From Oscillospiraceae bacterium (GTDB lineage Bacteria; Bacillota; Clostridia; Oscillospirales; Oscillospiraceae): DNA of 64,000 nucleotides. Below the pieces are notes generated by a model. That model made no database searches. It was not told where the DNA came from and saw only the letters and a program-made list of their open reading frames with translations. Shown here piece after piece: positions 16,893 to 24,960 of the stretch (position 1 is the stretch's first letter; each line of letters opens with the position of its first letter). Made by a program: the position numbers and the translations under genes. Location: positions 1 to 64,000 of the forward strand of contig SVKK01000010.1 of assembly GCA_015068425.1 (NCBI GenBank). Direction: 5' to 3'.

Positions 16893-16926
16893 AAAAAGGT
16901 CCTGAACAGTGGTTCAGGACTTTTTT
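16893..16926 (-). terminator. Terminator of ddl-murF
   Basis: A perfect 9-bp stem (16899-16907 with 16912-16920) with A6 and T6 flanks starts right after the murF stop codon. Confidence 0.92.
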
Positions 16927-18275
16927 CATAATTCTTTAAGCCCAGCTGAAATATCCTCAAATTTCATTCCTCTGGATGCTTTCACAAGGACGGTATCACC
17001 CTCGCGAATAAGCGCGTGAAGTTCAGCGATGAGAGCCTCCTTGCTCTCAAAATGGCGGCCTCTTTCCCCAGCGCCTTCCGCTGCGGCTGCAGATAACCTT
17101 CCGCAGCAAAGCACAGAGTCTATGCCGAGGGATGCAGCATAAGAGCCGGACTCATAGTGAAGCTCTATCTCCTTTTCTCCCAGCTCAAGCATATCGCCGA
17201 TTATGGCTATCTTTCTGCCCTCTGCCTTGGAAAGAGAACGGAGGGAGGAGGCAAGTGAGGTGGGGTTTGAGTTATAGCAATCGTCTATTATGCTGATTTT
17301 ATCCGTCTTAATAAGTCTTGCACGGCTGCCCACAGGCTCATAGGCGGCAATTCCCGCTGCGATCTCTTCATCGCTGAGCCCAAGCTCCATACCGATTGCC
17401 GCTCCCGCAAGAGCTGCGGCAATCATATGCTCGCCGTAGGCATTGATGGTGACGGAAAATCTTCTCTCCCCCGCTGCCACAGTGCAGCAGGTGCTGCCGT
17501 CAGGCATAGTGCAAATATTCTCAGCCCGTACGGCACAGTTTTCGCCCAGTCCGTAGCAAACCTTTTCTCTGCCGAAATCCGCCGCCGCAAGCATATCATC
17601 ATCTCCGCAGCAGAACACCTTGCCCTTGCGAGGAATACCCTCTATCATTTCGCCTTTGGCTTTCAGCACGCCTTTTCTGTCTCCAAGAAATTCAAGATGG
17701 GCATGACCTATAACCGTAATAAGGCCGTGGTCGGGCTTGACAATACGGGTGAGCAGGCTCATCTCTCCAAAATGGGAAATACCCATCTCGATAACGGCAG
17801 CGCTATGCTCCTCACGAAGTCCGAAAAGGGTCAAGGGAACGCCAAGCTCGTTATTGAAGTTGCCCGCGGTTTTATGAACATTGAAGTGCTGAGAAAGAAC
17901 GCTTGCTACCATTTCCTTGGCGGTGGTTTTGCCCACGGAGCCCGTTATTCCTATAAAAGGAATATCAAAACGGGTGCGGTAAAACTCCGCAATAAGCTGC
18001 AGAGCTTCTATGGTGTTTCTGACCCGTATGAAAGGGCGAATGCTATCCTCAGGCAATTTCTCGCCCAAAGCGCAAAGAGCGCCTGCTGCCATAACCGAGG
18101 GAATAAAATCATGTCCGTCCACCCGCTCACCGGCGATCGCCGCAAAAAGGCAGCCCGGTTCAACCTTGCGGCTGTCAGAGCTTATGGCGCTGACCTCCCT
18201 GCGCAGCAGCGCGGTATCGCCGAAGTAATCACCGTGGCAGGCGGCTATTATGTTTTCAAGACTGAGACCTCTCAT
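16926..18275 (-). CDS. murF: UDP-MurNAc-tripeptide--D-alanyl-D-alanine ligase
   Basis: It adds D-Ala-D-Ala to the UDP-MurNAc tripeptide in the cytoplasm, the last soluble step of peptidoglycan precursor synthesis. At 449 residues it has normal length. The ATP-binding P-loop is TGSVGKTT at 111-118, the central domain has the conserved ELGISHFGEM-like block, and the DDCYNSNPTS motif of the Mur ligases follows. Its start overlaps the ddl stop by four bases (ATGA), so the two gene products are made together. Confidence 0.97.
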   Translation of the reverse strand: MRGLSLENIIAACHGDYFGDTALLRREVSAISSDSRKVEPGCLFAAIAGERVDGHDFIPSVMAAGALCALGEKLPEDSIRPFIRVRNTIEALQLIAEFYRTRFDIPFIGITGSVGKTTAKEMVASVLSQHFNVHKTAGNFNNELGVPLTLFGLREEHSAAVIEMGISHFGEMSLLTRIVKPDHGLITVIGHAHLEFLGDRKGVLKAKGEMIEGIPRKGKVFCCGDDDMLAAADFGREKVCYGLGENCAVRAENICTMPDGSTCCTVAAGERRFSVTINAYGEHMIAAALAGAAIGMELGLSDEEIAAGIAAYEPVGSRARLIKTDKISIIDDCYNSNPTSLASSLRSLSKAEGRKIAIIGDMLELGEKEIELHYESGSYAASLGIDSVLCCGRLSAAAAEGAGERGRHFESKEALIAELHALIREGDTVLVKASRGMKFEDISAGLKEL

Positions 18276-19300
18276 CTGTACTTCTCCAGAGAAACTTCAA
18301 TTATCTTTTCGCAGAGGCTGCCGTAATCCATTCCCTCTTCCCTTGCCATCTGGGGGATAAGGCTGGTGGGTGTCATTCCGGGCAATGTGTTTGCCTCAAG
18401 GCAATACATCTCACCGTCTGCGTTATTCCAGAGGAAGTCCACACGGCAGTAGGCATCCACCATCAAAGCCTCATGCACCTTTTCAGCAAGGCGCTGAACC
18501 TTCTTGGTTGCTTCCTCGCCTATAGGTGCAGGACAGATTTCTTCAGTTGCGCCCGCCTGGTATTTGTTCTTATAGTCATAAAAACCGCTCTTGGGTATTA
18601 TCTCAATGGCAGGCATTGCCTTGCCGTTCATAACGCCAACGGTTAGCTCTCTGCCCTTTATATATCGCTCCACAAGCACAGCCTTTTCATATTTGAACGC
18701 AAGCATCAGCGCGGGAAGATAGTCCTTTTCCTCATAAACGACACTGGTGCCAACGCTGCTGCCGCCGGAGCAGGGTTTTACCACACAGGGGAAACCCACA
18801 TTTTCGTAGTTCTCCGCGCCCTTCTCAAGGGTAATCCCTGAGGGTACGGGTATACCCTTGGAAGCAAGAACGGTCTTTGTAAGGCTCTTATTCATAGCGA
18901 GAGCGCTGCCCAAATAGCCGGAGCCGGTATATTTGATGCCGTGAAGGTCGAGAGTTGCCTGCAGCTTGCCGTTTTCTCCCTCTTCGCCATGAAGAGCGAG
19001 GAAGGTTATATCGGCCTTCTCGCATATTTTCAAAACATTGGGACCGATTGCGCAGCCGCCGCCCATTGCGCGGACAGCATCAAGATCGGGGGCCGCCTCG
19101 GCAACAGAAAAATCGGCTATGCTTCCGCCACGAGCAAAAACCTCGGAAGGATCTTCAAAAGGCTCGGTATAGCCAAGATAAAGGTCAATCAAAACGGCAT
19201 TATGTCCCTTTTCTCTCAAAGCTCTTGCAACTCCTGTACCCGAGGAGATGGAAACATCACGCTCGTTTGAAAGTCCTCCGCAAAGAACAACTATATTCAT
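18272..19300 (-). CDS. ddl: D-alanine--D-alanine ligase
   Basis: An ATP-grasp enzyme that joins two D-alanines for use by MurF. The 342-residue protein shows the N-terminal VVLCGGLSNERDVSISSG, the LHGEEGENGKLQ loop, the ATP-grasp segment PCVVKPCSGGSSVGTSVV, and the C-terminal EANTLPGMTPTSLIPQMA, where residues after the SLIP stretch set substrate choice. GGAGG precedes the ATG. It is transcribed first in the ddl-murF operon, from a good promoter divergent from the exonuclease gene. Confidence 0.97.
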   Translation of the reverse strand: MNIVVLCGGLSNERDVSISSGTGVARALREKGHNAVLIDLYLGYTEPFEDPSEVFARGGSIADFSVAEAAPDLDAVRAMGGGCAIGPNVLKICEKADITFLALHGEEGENGKLQATLDLHGIKYTGSGYLGSALAMNKSLTKTVLASKGIPVPSGITLEKGAENYENVGFPCVVKPCSGGSSVGTSVVYEEKDYLPALMLAFKYEKAVLVERYIKGRELTVGVMNGKAMPAIEIIPKSGFYDYKNKYQAGATEEICPAPIGEEATKKVQRLAEKVHEALMVDAYCRVDFLWNNADGEMYCLEANTLPGMTPTSLIPQMAREEGMDYGSLCEKIIEVSLEKYR

Positions 19301-19334
19301 AGGATAAATTCCTCCTGTTATTTACTAAGCAGAT

Positions 19335-19363
19335 ATTATATCATATATCTCCGCCGTAAACAA
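19335..19363 (-). promoter_or_regulatory. Putative promoter of ddl-murF
   Basis: On the minus strand TTGTTT (19358-19363), 17 bases, consensus TATAAT (19335-19340). Confidence 0.7.
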
Positions 19364-19374
19364 TGAAAAAACTG

Positions 19375-19404
19375 TTGTTATATGCCTTTAAGGTATGATA
19401 TAAT
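19375..19404 (+). promoter_or_regulatory. Putative promoter of the exonuclease-lipoprotein pair
   Basis: TTGTTA (19375-19380), 18 bases, consensus TATAAT (19399-19404), 31 bases before the start; back-to-back with the ddl promoter. Confidence 0.65.
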
Positions 19405-19435
19405 GCCTTCTATCAACTGAAAGTGGTGATTACTA

Positions 19436-20404
19436 ATGCAGTATGTGGTTCTTGACCTGGAATGGAACCAGGCAATGAGCTCCAAATCTCCTATATACAA
19501 TCGTCTCCCCATCCATCTTCGCGGCGAGATAATCCAGATTGGCGCATGCAAGCTTAACGAGGATATGACTCCCGGCGAGGAGTTCCAGATAGACGTTAAA
19601 CCCGTATATTTCCGCAAGATGCATTACAAGGTGAAAAAGCTCACCGGAATTGACTCGGAGCGTCTCAGCGACGCCTGCGGCTTTAAGGAGGCTATGCGCC
19701 AGTTCCGCGAATTCTGTGGAGACGGGTGCACCTTCCTCACCTGGGGATATGACGACAAAGGTATTATGGAGCAGAACATAATTGTCCACGACCTTGATTG
19801 GGACTGGATAGCCGGCTGGGTTAACCTTCAGATAATCTACAATATGCAGATCGAAGGAGACAGAAACCAAAAATCTCTCTCCACCGCTATGGAGCATTTC
19901 GGCATAGAGCAGACCAGAGTTGCCCACGATGCGCTCGGTGACGCCTATAATACCGCTCTTGTATGTTCCCACCTTGACCTTAAGGCGGGTCTTGCAGGCT
20001 ATGACGAGACTATGCATCAGCTCTCTCTTCGCCGCAAGAAGGCTTCCGAGGACAACGAGGAGGGTCCCGAGCCTCTTGAGCATCTCACCTTCAGCGGCTA
20101 CGCAACCAGAAGCGAGGCCTTTGCGGACGAACGCCTTTCCACGATCCCCTGCCCTGAGTGCGGCAAAGAAATGAGCAACCAGCGCTGGGTCAATCAGGGC
20201 GACAAACGCTATATGACCCTTGCAGAATGCAGCGAGCACGGCAAGTTCCTTACTCGCGTTAAGTTCCGCCATACGGTGGAGGAAACCTGGACCGCCAACC
20301 GCATCATCTATAAGGCCGATGATGAGATGGAGGAATACTACAGGCAGAAGTCCATCCAGAACCGCAAGCGGGTTCGAAAGAGAAAGAAAAGCTCAAACGC
20401 ATAA
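19436..20404 (+). CDS. DEDDh-type 3'-5' exonuclease with C-terminal zinc-binding region
   Basis: A 322-residue exonuclease of the DnaQ/KapD superfamily. Active-site residues are Asp7 and Glu9 (VVLDLEWNQ), an Asp near 106, and His164/Asp169 in VAHDALGDAYNTA. The N-terminal domain covers about 1-190. The C-terminal part has CPECGK and a later Cys/His pair (CSEHGKF), probably one zinc site, and a very basic tail. Substrate (DNA or RNA) is not clear. A weak ribosome site (AAGTGGTG) precedes the ATG. The lipoprotein gene follows after 21 bases, so they are probably co-transcribed. Confidence 0.85.
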   Translation: MQYVVLDLEWNQAMSSKSPIYNRLPIHLRGEIIQIGACKLNEDMTPGEEFQIDVKPVYFRKMHYKVKKLTGIDSERLSDACGFKEAMRQFREFCGDGCTFLTWGYDDKGIMEQNIIVHDLDWDWIAGWVNLQIIYNMQIEGDRNQKSLSTAMEHFGIEQTRVAHDALGDAYNTALVCSHLDLKAGLAGYDETMHQLSLRRKKASEDNEEGPEPLEHLTFSGYATRSEAFADERLSTIPCPECGKEMSNQRWVNQGDKRYMTLAECSEHGKFLTRVKFRHTVEETWTANRIIYKADDEMEEYYRQKSIQNRKRVRKRKKSSNA

Positions 20405-20425
20405 AAATATAAGGGAGATAAAAAG

Positions 20426-21745
20426 ATGAAGAAATTAATCATTTTTCTTACCGTTCTTGCAATGGCAATCAGCCTTTTTGCAGGCTGCGGCTCCACCGAT
20501 GACGAGGATGTCGGCGGCAAAATTACCAAGCTTCCCGAAGAAAGTTCCGAGCCCGTACCGGAAGACGATGCCGAATTCGAAAGCGGCATTGTTGTTGGCG
20601 GAACCTATTCCAATGAGTTTCTCGGTATAAACCTCACCCTTGATGATAACTGGGTATTCTTCAACGACGAGCAAATTGCGCAGATCAACGGTATTGTCGC
20701 CGAACAGTTTACTGACGAGGATCTCAAGGATTTGATGGAAAACAGCGGCAACGTTATAGATCTTTACGCTTCTACTCTCGATTCAAGCTGCACCATCAAC
20801 ATGGCAATTGAAAATATCGGCTTGTTGAAGGGAAGCATTTTGAGCGAAGAAGCCTATGTGGATCTCGTCATGGGACAGTTGGAGGGCGTATATGAGTCTG
20901 CCGGCTTCAGCAATGTTTCCAGCGAAAAGATTAAAGTTGATTTCTGCGGAGCCGAACATTACGGCATCTCATTCTCCTCCGTTAACCCCAATGGCTATGA
21001 TATATATCAGGTTCAGGCCGTATATAAAGCAGGCAAATATATGGCTGTCATAACCGCAACTGCCGCTGACGAACATAGCGCATTCGCCCTCTTGGATTAT
21101 TTCTACAGCGGCGAGCCCATCTATAATTCTTCAGAACCTGAAGTTCCTTCTGAACCCGAAGTTCCTGCCGAACCTATAGCCCCTTCCGAACCCACAGCTA
21201 CCGGTGAATTCACCGCAGGTATAATCGACGGTAACAGCTATGTAAACACTTTCTTCGGTTTTGAATGCGAGCTTGACGACAACTGGTATATGTACACTCC
21301 CTCCGAGCTTGCTGAATATAACGGTCTCAGCGGCGATACTTACAGCACTAAGGAAGCTCTTGAACTTATGGCTATGGGCGATGCTCCCTACCTTATGAGC
21401 GCCCTTACTTATGACGAGAACTACTATGTTGAGGTTATTGTGGAAGATCTTGGAGGTCTTTACGGCGCAACTTTAACTGCCGAAGATTATATTGACATCA
21501 CACTTCCCTCCCTTGACGAAAGCTATAACGAAACATTTGATAGCCACGAGTCCAAAATGGCATATGTTGAATTCTGCGGACAGCAGCATGCTGCTATTGT
21601 CACTCACGGAAATCTCAGCGGAATAGATTTTTACCAGAGCATGATTTGTGTAAAGACCGGAAATTATATAGGCTGCGTAAGCATTCTCGCGCTCTATGAC
21701 GATGTATGCGATACTATCGCATCCTACTTCAGCCCCATCAACTGA
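20426..21745 (+). CDS. Lipoprotein with two tandem homologous domains
   Basis: A 439-residue lipoprotein: signal peptide and lipobox LFAGC (Cys21), then an acidic linker. Two copies of one domain follow (about 52-228 and 262-437). Both open with a G-I-hydrophobic then Y-N-x-F-x-G block and an LDDNW motif, and both carry a VDFCG or VEFCG motif before a final strand; they are clearly diverged duplicates. The linker between them is a Ser-Glu-Pro-Val repeat. I do not recognise the family; no catalytic motif is evident. AAGGGAG precedes the ATG. It probably lies on the cell surface. Confidence 0.75.
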   Translation: MKKLIIFLTVLAMAISLFAGCGSTDDEDVGGKITKLPEESSEPVPEDDAEFESGIVVGGTYSNEFLGINLTLDDNWVFFNDEQIAQINGIVAEQFTDEDLKDLMENSGNVIDLYASTLDSSCTINMAIENIGLLKGSILSEEAYVDLVMGQLEGVYESAGFSNVSSEKIKVDFCGAEHYGISFSSVNPNGYDIYQVQAVYKAGKYMAVITATAADEHSAFALLDYFYSGEPIYNSSEPEVPSEPEVPAEPIAPSEPTATGEFTAGIIDGNSYVNTFFGFECELDDNWYMYTPSELAEYNGLSGDTYSTKEALELMAMGDAPYLMSALTYDENYYVEVIVEDLGGLYGATLTAEDYIDITLPSLDESYNETFDSHESKMAYVEFCGQQHAAIVTHGNLSGIDFYQSMICVKTGNYIGCVSILALYDDVCDTIASYFSPIN

Positions 21746-21756
21746 TAATAATCAAA

Positions 21757-21793
21757 TAAAAAAGATGAGTTCCCAACGGAACTCATCTTTTTT
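21757..21793. terminator. Bidirectional terminator between the lipoprotein gene and ribF
   Basis: A perfect 10-bp stem (21764-21773 with 21778-21787) with A-run and T-run flanks. It ends both the plus-strand pair and the long rimP-ribF operon on minus. Confidence 0.93.
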
Positions 21794-22688
21794 ATTTATT
21801 GAAAAAATCTTTTGCGCTTTTGCAATCCCGCTTTATCTGCTTCATAAGCTCCTCAGGGGAGGAGAATTTGCGCTCAGGGCGGATAAATCTATGGAATTCA
21901 ACGCAGACATTTGTGCCGTAAAGATAGCCATCAAAATCAAATATATTAGTTTCAACGGTGACCTCATTTCCGCCAAAGGTGGGGCGCACACCGATATTTG
22001 TAACGGAAGTATACTCCCCGTCAGGCAGAATGGTCTTTGTGGCATAAACGCCAAATCTCGGCACCAGTATTCCCTCGCCGAAAACCATATTTATGGTAGG
22101 CGCACCGAGAGTTGCGCCGCCAATCTGGAAGCCGGAGCGGACTGTATCCGTGAGAATATGGGGATGACCCAGATATTCGTTGGCTTTTTCCGTCTCACCC
22201 GCGGAAAGAAGATTACGGATAAGAGTTGAGCTTATAATCTCCCCGTCACGCATAACGGGGCTAATTATATCGCAGCCCAGGCCAATGCTCTCGCAGTAAC
22301 TTTTCAGCATATCAGCCTTGCCTTCGCCCTTATAGCCAAAGCAAAAGTCGTGACCCACAACAAAGTGGACAGCGTTATAAGTCTCTATGACGCTGTCAAT
22401 AAAGTCCTTCCAATGCATACGCATAGTGCGTTCATTGAAACGGATAAAATAGACGTTTTCAACACCATAAAAGCGTTTGAGAATATATTTGCGGTCAGCG
22501 GCGGAGTTGATAAGTTCAACCGCCGTGCCTTTCACATAGGTATCAGGATGGCTGTCAAAGGTGAGCACGGCGCACTCTGCCCCAAGGCTCTCCGCCACAG
22601 CTTTGCTGCGCTCCATAAGAGCCCCGTGGCCTATATGTATGCCGTCGAAAAAGCCGAGGGCCATTACCTTTTGCCTGGGGTTTTTCAT
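21792..22688 (-). CDS. ribF: Bifunctional riboflavin kinase / FAD synthetase
   Basis: It phosphorylates riboflavin to FMN and adenylates FMN to FAD. The protein is 298 residues. The N-terminal nucleotidyltransferase domain has GFFDGIHIGH (12-21) and an ISSTLIR motif. The C-terminal kinase domain has a PTINM-like motif and the FDGYLYG segment. It is the last gene of the rimP operon and its ATG overlaps the truB stop by one base (TAATG). Confidence 0.95.
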   Translation of the reverse strand: MKNPRQKVMALGFFDGIHIGHGALMERSKAVAESLGAECAVLTFDSHPDTYVKGTAVELINSAADRKYILKRFYGVENVYFIRFNERTMRMHWKDFIDSVIETYNAVHFVVGHDFCFGYKGEGKADMLKSYCESIGLGCDIISPVMRDGEIISSTLIRNLLSAGETEKANEYLGHPHILTDTVRSGFQIGGATLGAPTINMVFGEGILVPRFGVYATKTILPDGEYTSVTNIGVRPTFGGNEVTVETNIFDFDGYLYGTNVCVEFHRFIRPERKFSSPEELMKQIKRDCKSAKDFFNK

Positions 22689-23554
22689 TACTTCACCTCA
22701 TAAAAACTCTTGATGCAAACTATTTTGCCCTCTTCAACTGCGGCGAGGGCAAGAAACTCTCCGCTTTCGGAGTAAACGCGGAACTTCTCACTGTCACAGC
22801 AATAGGAAAATCTGACGCCGTTTCTGAAAAGCTTTTCCTGTTTTTCATTAAAAACCACTGAAGGCAAACCTTCAAAAAGAGCGTCCACAGGCAGGATAAA
22901 TTCTTCCGCCTTCTCCCCCGCCGCAATCACATCCTGAAGACGGTGAGCTTCGGAAATGGAGAAAATCCCAGCGGCTGTGCGGCGGAGAGAGGACATACAT
23001 CCACCGCAGCCCAGAGCCTCGCCTATATCATTGCACAGGGTGCGAATATAGGTGCCTTTGCTGCAGCACACGCGAAGGATGGCATCCCCATCCTCCCAAC
23101 CCAGAAAATCAAGACTGTGGATTGTTATTCTCCTGCTTTTTCTCTCAACGCTTTCACCCTTGCGGGCAATTTCGTAGAGCTTTTTGCCGCCGATTTTAAT
23201 TGCGGAGTACATAGGTGGAATCTGCTCTATCTCCCCTTTGAACTTTTCAATGACGGACAGAAGCTGCTTATCGCTTATATCTGCGCTCTTCTCAGAAAGA
23301 ACATTTCCGCTTGTGTCCTGAGTATCCGTTGTGATACCAAGGCGCAGGCGGGCTATATATTCCTTGCTGTCTGCTTCTGCAAACTCCACCGCTCTGGTGG
23401 CTCTTCCCAGAAAAACAACAAGCAAGCCCGTGGCCATGGGGTCAAGGGTGCCGCTGTGGCCTATTCGCTTTTCGTGAAAAACCCCTCTAAGCTTGGCGCA
23501 GACATCCATGCTTGTCCAGTCAGTGGGCTTATCTATAAGCAAAATGCCGTTCAT
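22688..23554 (-). CDS. truB: tRNA pseudouridine(55) synthase
   Basis: It isomerises U55 in the T arm of tRNAs. The 288-residue protein has the catalytic Asp38 in GHSGTLDPMATGLL, the KGTYIRTLC motif and a PUA-like C-terminal region. The start overlaps the nrnA stop by four bases. Confidence 0.96.
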   Translation of the reverse strand: MNGILLIDKPTDWTSMDVCAKLRGVFHEKRIGHSGTLDPMATGLLVVFLGRATRAVEFAEADSKEYIARLRLGITTDTQDTSGNVLSEKSADISDKQLLSVIEKFKGEIEQIPPMYSAIKIGGKKLYEIARKGESVERKSRRITIHSLDFLGWEDGDAILRVCCSKGTYIRTLCNDIGEALGCGGCMSSLRRTAAGIFSISEAHRLQDVIAAGEKAEEFILPVDALFEGLPSVVFNEKQEKLFRNGVRFSYCCDSEKFRVYSESGEFLALAAVEEGKIVCIKSFYEVK

Positions 23555-24489
23555 TCCATAACCTCGTAAACAACTTTAAGGAGTGCGTCAGCCAGTTCGT
23601 AGGGACCCATATCCCCATTGCAGCCCGCAGCCATAGCGTGACCGCCTCCGCCGAAACGTGCGCAGATCTCGCTTGCGTTGACCTGATCATTAGTGCGTAC
23701 AGATGCCTTGCTGCGTCCGTCGGGAAGTTCTCTGACAGTTATGGACACAACACTGCCCTTCACCTTTCCGGCAAGAGAGGCAAGGTCATCGCAGTCATCC
23801 TCAGTAGCTCCGGACTCACGCATCATATCCAGAGTAACAACAGCAACATTAATGCTGTTATCTCTGTAAGAGCGCATCCCTGCATACAAAAGTCCCTCAA
23901 GCTTCAAACGGGAAAAAGACATACTGCGGAAAAGCAGCTTATTGAGTCTGCCGTTTTCTGCTCCGTATTCGATAACCCTTGCGGCCGCGCGGAGAGTATC
24001 TGGATTTGTATTGCCGTAGCAGAAGCAGCCTGTATCGGTGCTGATTGCGGCATAGACAAGATTTGCTTCCTCCTGAGTGAGACCGCCGCAAAGCTCCTCT
24101 ATAAGCTCCATAACGATTTCACCGCAGGCAGCTTTTTCGCCCAAAACAAGGTTTTCAGCTGCGTAGCCTGTATTGGAGGCGTGATGATCCACAGCAAGGT
24201 CAACCTTGCCTTCAAAACCAAGGGGAAGCATACGCAAATCCGCGGTATCAACGCTTACTACAAAAGCGTTTTCCATTTCACAGGAACAGATATAGTCCTT
24301 AACAAAGGGCACATAGGTTTCCGTTATCTCCGGATTATTATACAAAGCCGCATTTTTCCCCAGCCTTCTCAGGGCGGAGCAAAGAGCCGCGGCGGAACAA
24401 AGAGTGTCTCCGTCGGGGCGGGTATGGGTAAGGAGAAGAATATTATCCTTGTCCCCAAGGAGCCGGGCGCAATCACATATCCTCATCAT
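23551..24489 (-). CDS. nrnA: DHH-family oligoribonuclease / pAp phosphatase
   Basis: A DHH/DHHA1 phosphoesterase of the NrnA type, degrading nanoRNAs and 3'-phosphoadenosine 5'-phosphate. About 312 residues. Metal motifs: LTHTRPDGDTLCSAAAL, the DHHASN block, and the C-terminal FGGGGHAMAAG that binds the substrate phosphate. The start is uncertain: ATG at 24489, the next ATG three bases on, or GTG at 24498; all overlap the 3' end of rbfA. The neighbours rbfA and truB are the usual ones. Confidence 0.92.
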   Translation of the reverse strand: MMRICDCARLLGDKDNILLLTHTRPDGDTLCSAAALCSALRRLGKNAALYNNPEITETYVPFVKDYICSCEMENAFVVSVDTADLRMLPLGFEGKVDLAVDHHASNTGYAAENLVLGEKAACGEIVMELIEELCGGLTQEEANLVYAAISTDTGCFCYGNTNPDTLRAAARVIEYGAENGRLNKLLFRSMSFSRLKLEGLLYAGMRSYRDNSINVAVVTLDMMRESGATEDDCDDLASLAGKVKGSVVSITVRELPDGRSKASVRTNDQVNASEICARFGGGGHAMAAGCNGDMGPYELADALLKVVYEVME

Positions 24490-24844
24490 TTTCGTCACCG
24501 GAAATATTGAGGCTCTCCATTACGGAGTGGATGTGGGCACCGTATTCTATGCTCTTATCCAGTTCAAAAATAAGCTCGGGGGTATAGCGAAGGTTGAGGG
24601 CTATTCCCAGCTCACGGCGGAGCCAGGGGGATGCGCTCTTTATACCCTTCTTGAATTCCTTTTCATTGACCTCACCAAGAATGCTCACATACACCTTGCA
24701 GTAGCGCAGGTCACCGGTGGTGTCAACGCGGGTGATAGATATGAGACTGCCCTGATTGACACGGGGGTCTTTAACCTGAGGGAGCAGTCTGGAAAGAACA
24801 AACTGAATATCATCGTTTGTTCTCTGAAGCTTATTGCTTGCCAT
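24473..24844 (-). CDS. rbfA: 30S ribosome-binding factor A
   Basis: A KH-type factor for late 30S maturation and cold adaptation. The 123-residue sequence has the N-terminal NKLQRTNDDIQFVLSRLL and the central VSILGEVNEKEFKKGI. A strong AAAAGGAGG lies nine bases upstream. It follows infB after 116 bases that include a terminator-like hairpin, and its 3' end overlaps nrnA. Confidence 0.95.
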   Translation of the reverse strand: MASNKLQRTNDDIQFVLSRLLPQVKDPRVNQGSLISITRVDTTGDLRYCKVYVSILGEVNEKEFKKGIKSASPWLRRELGIALNLRYTPELIFELDKSIEYGAHIHSVMESLNISGDENDEDM

Positions 24845-24910
24845 TTACTTTTCCTCCTTTTAAAAGGATTTTACATTAGTATGGGGTGGAAAACGAATAT
24901 GTATTACTTC

Positions 24911-24947
24911 AAAATAACGGGCAGCCGAGGAGCCGCCCGTTATTTTT
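24911..24947 (-). terminator. Intercistronic terminator or attenuator between infB and rbfA
   Basis: A strong stem (about 24912-24922 with 24936-24946), flanked by A4 and T5 on the plus strand, so a T-rich tail follows on minus as well. It sits inside an otherwise continuous operon 14 bases after the infB stop. Confidence 0.75.
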
Positions 24948-24960
24948 ATGGAGATATGGT

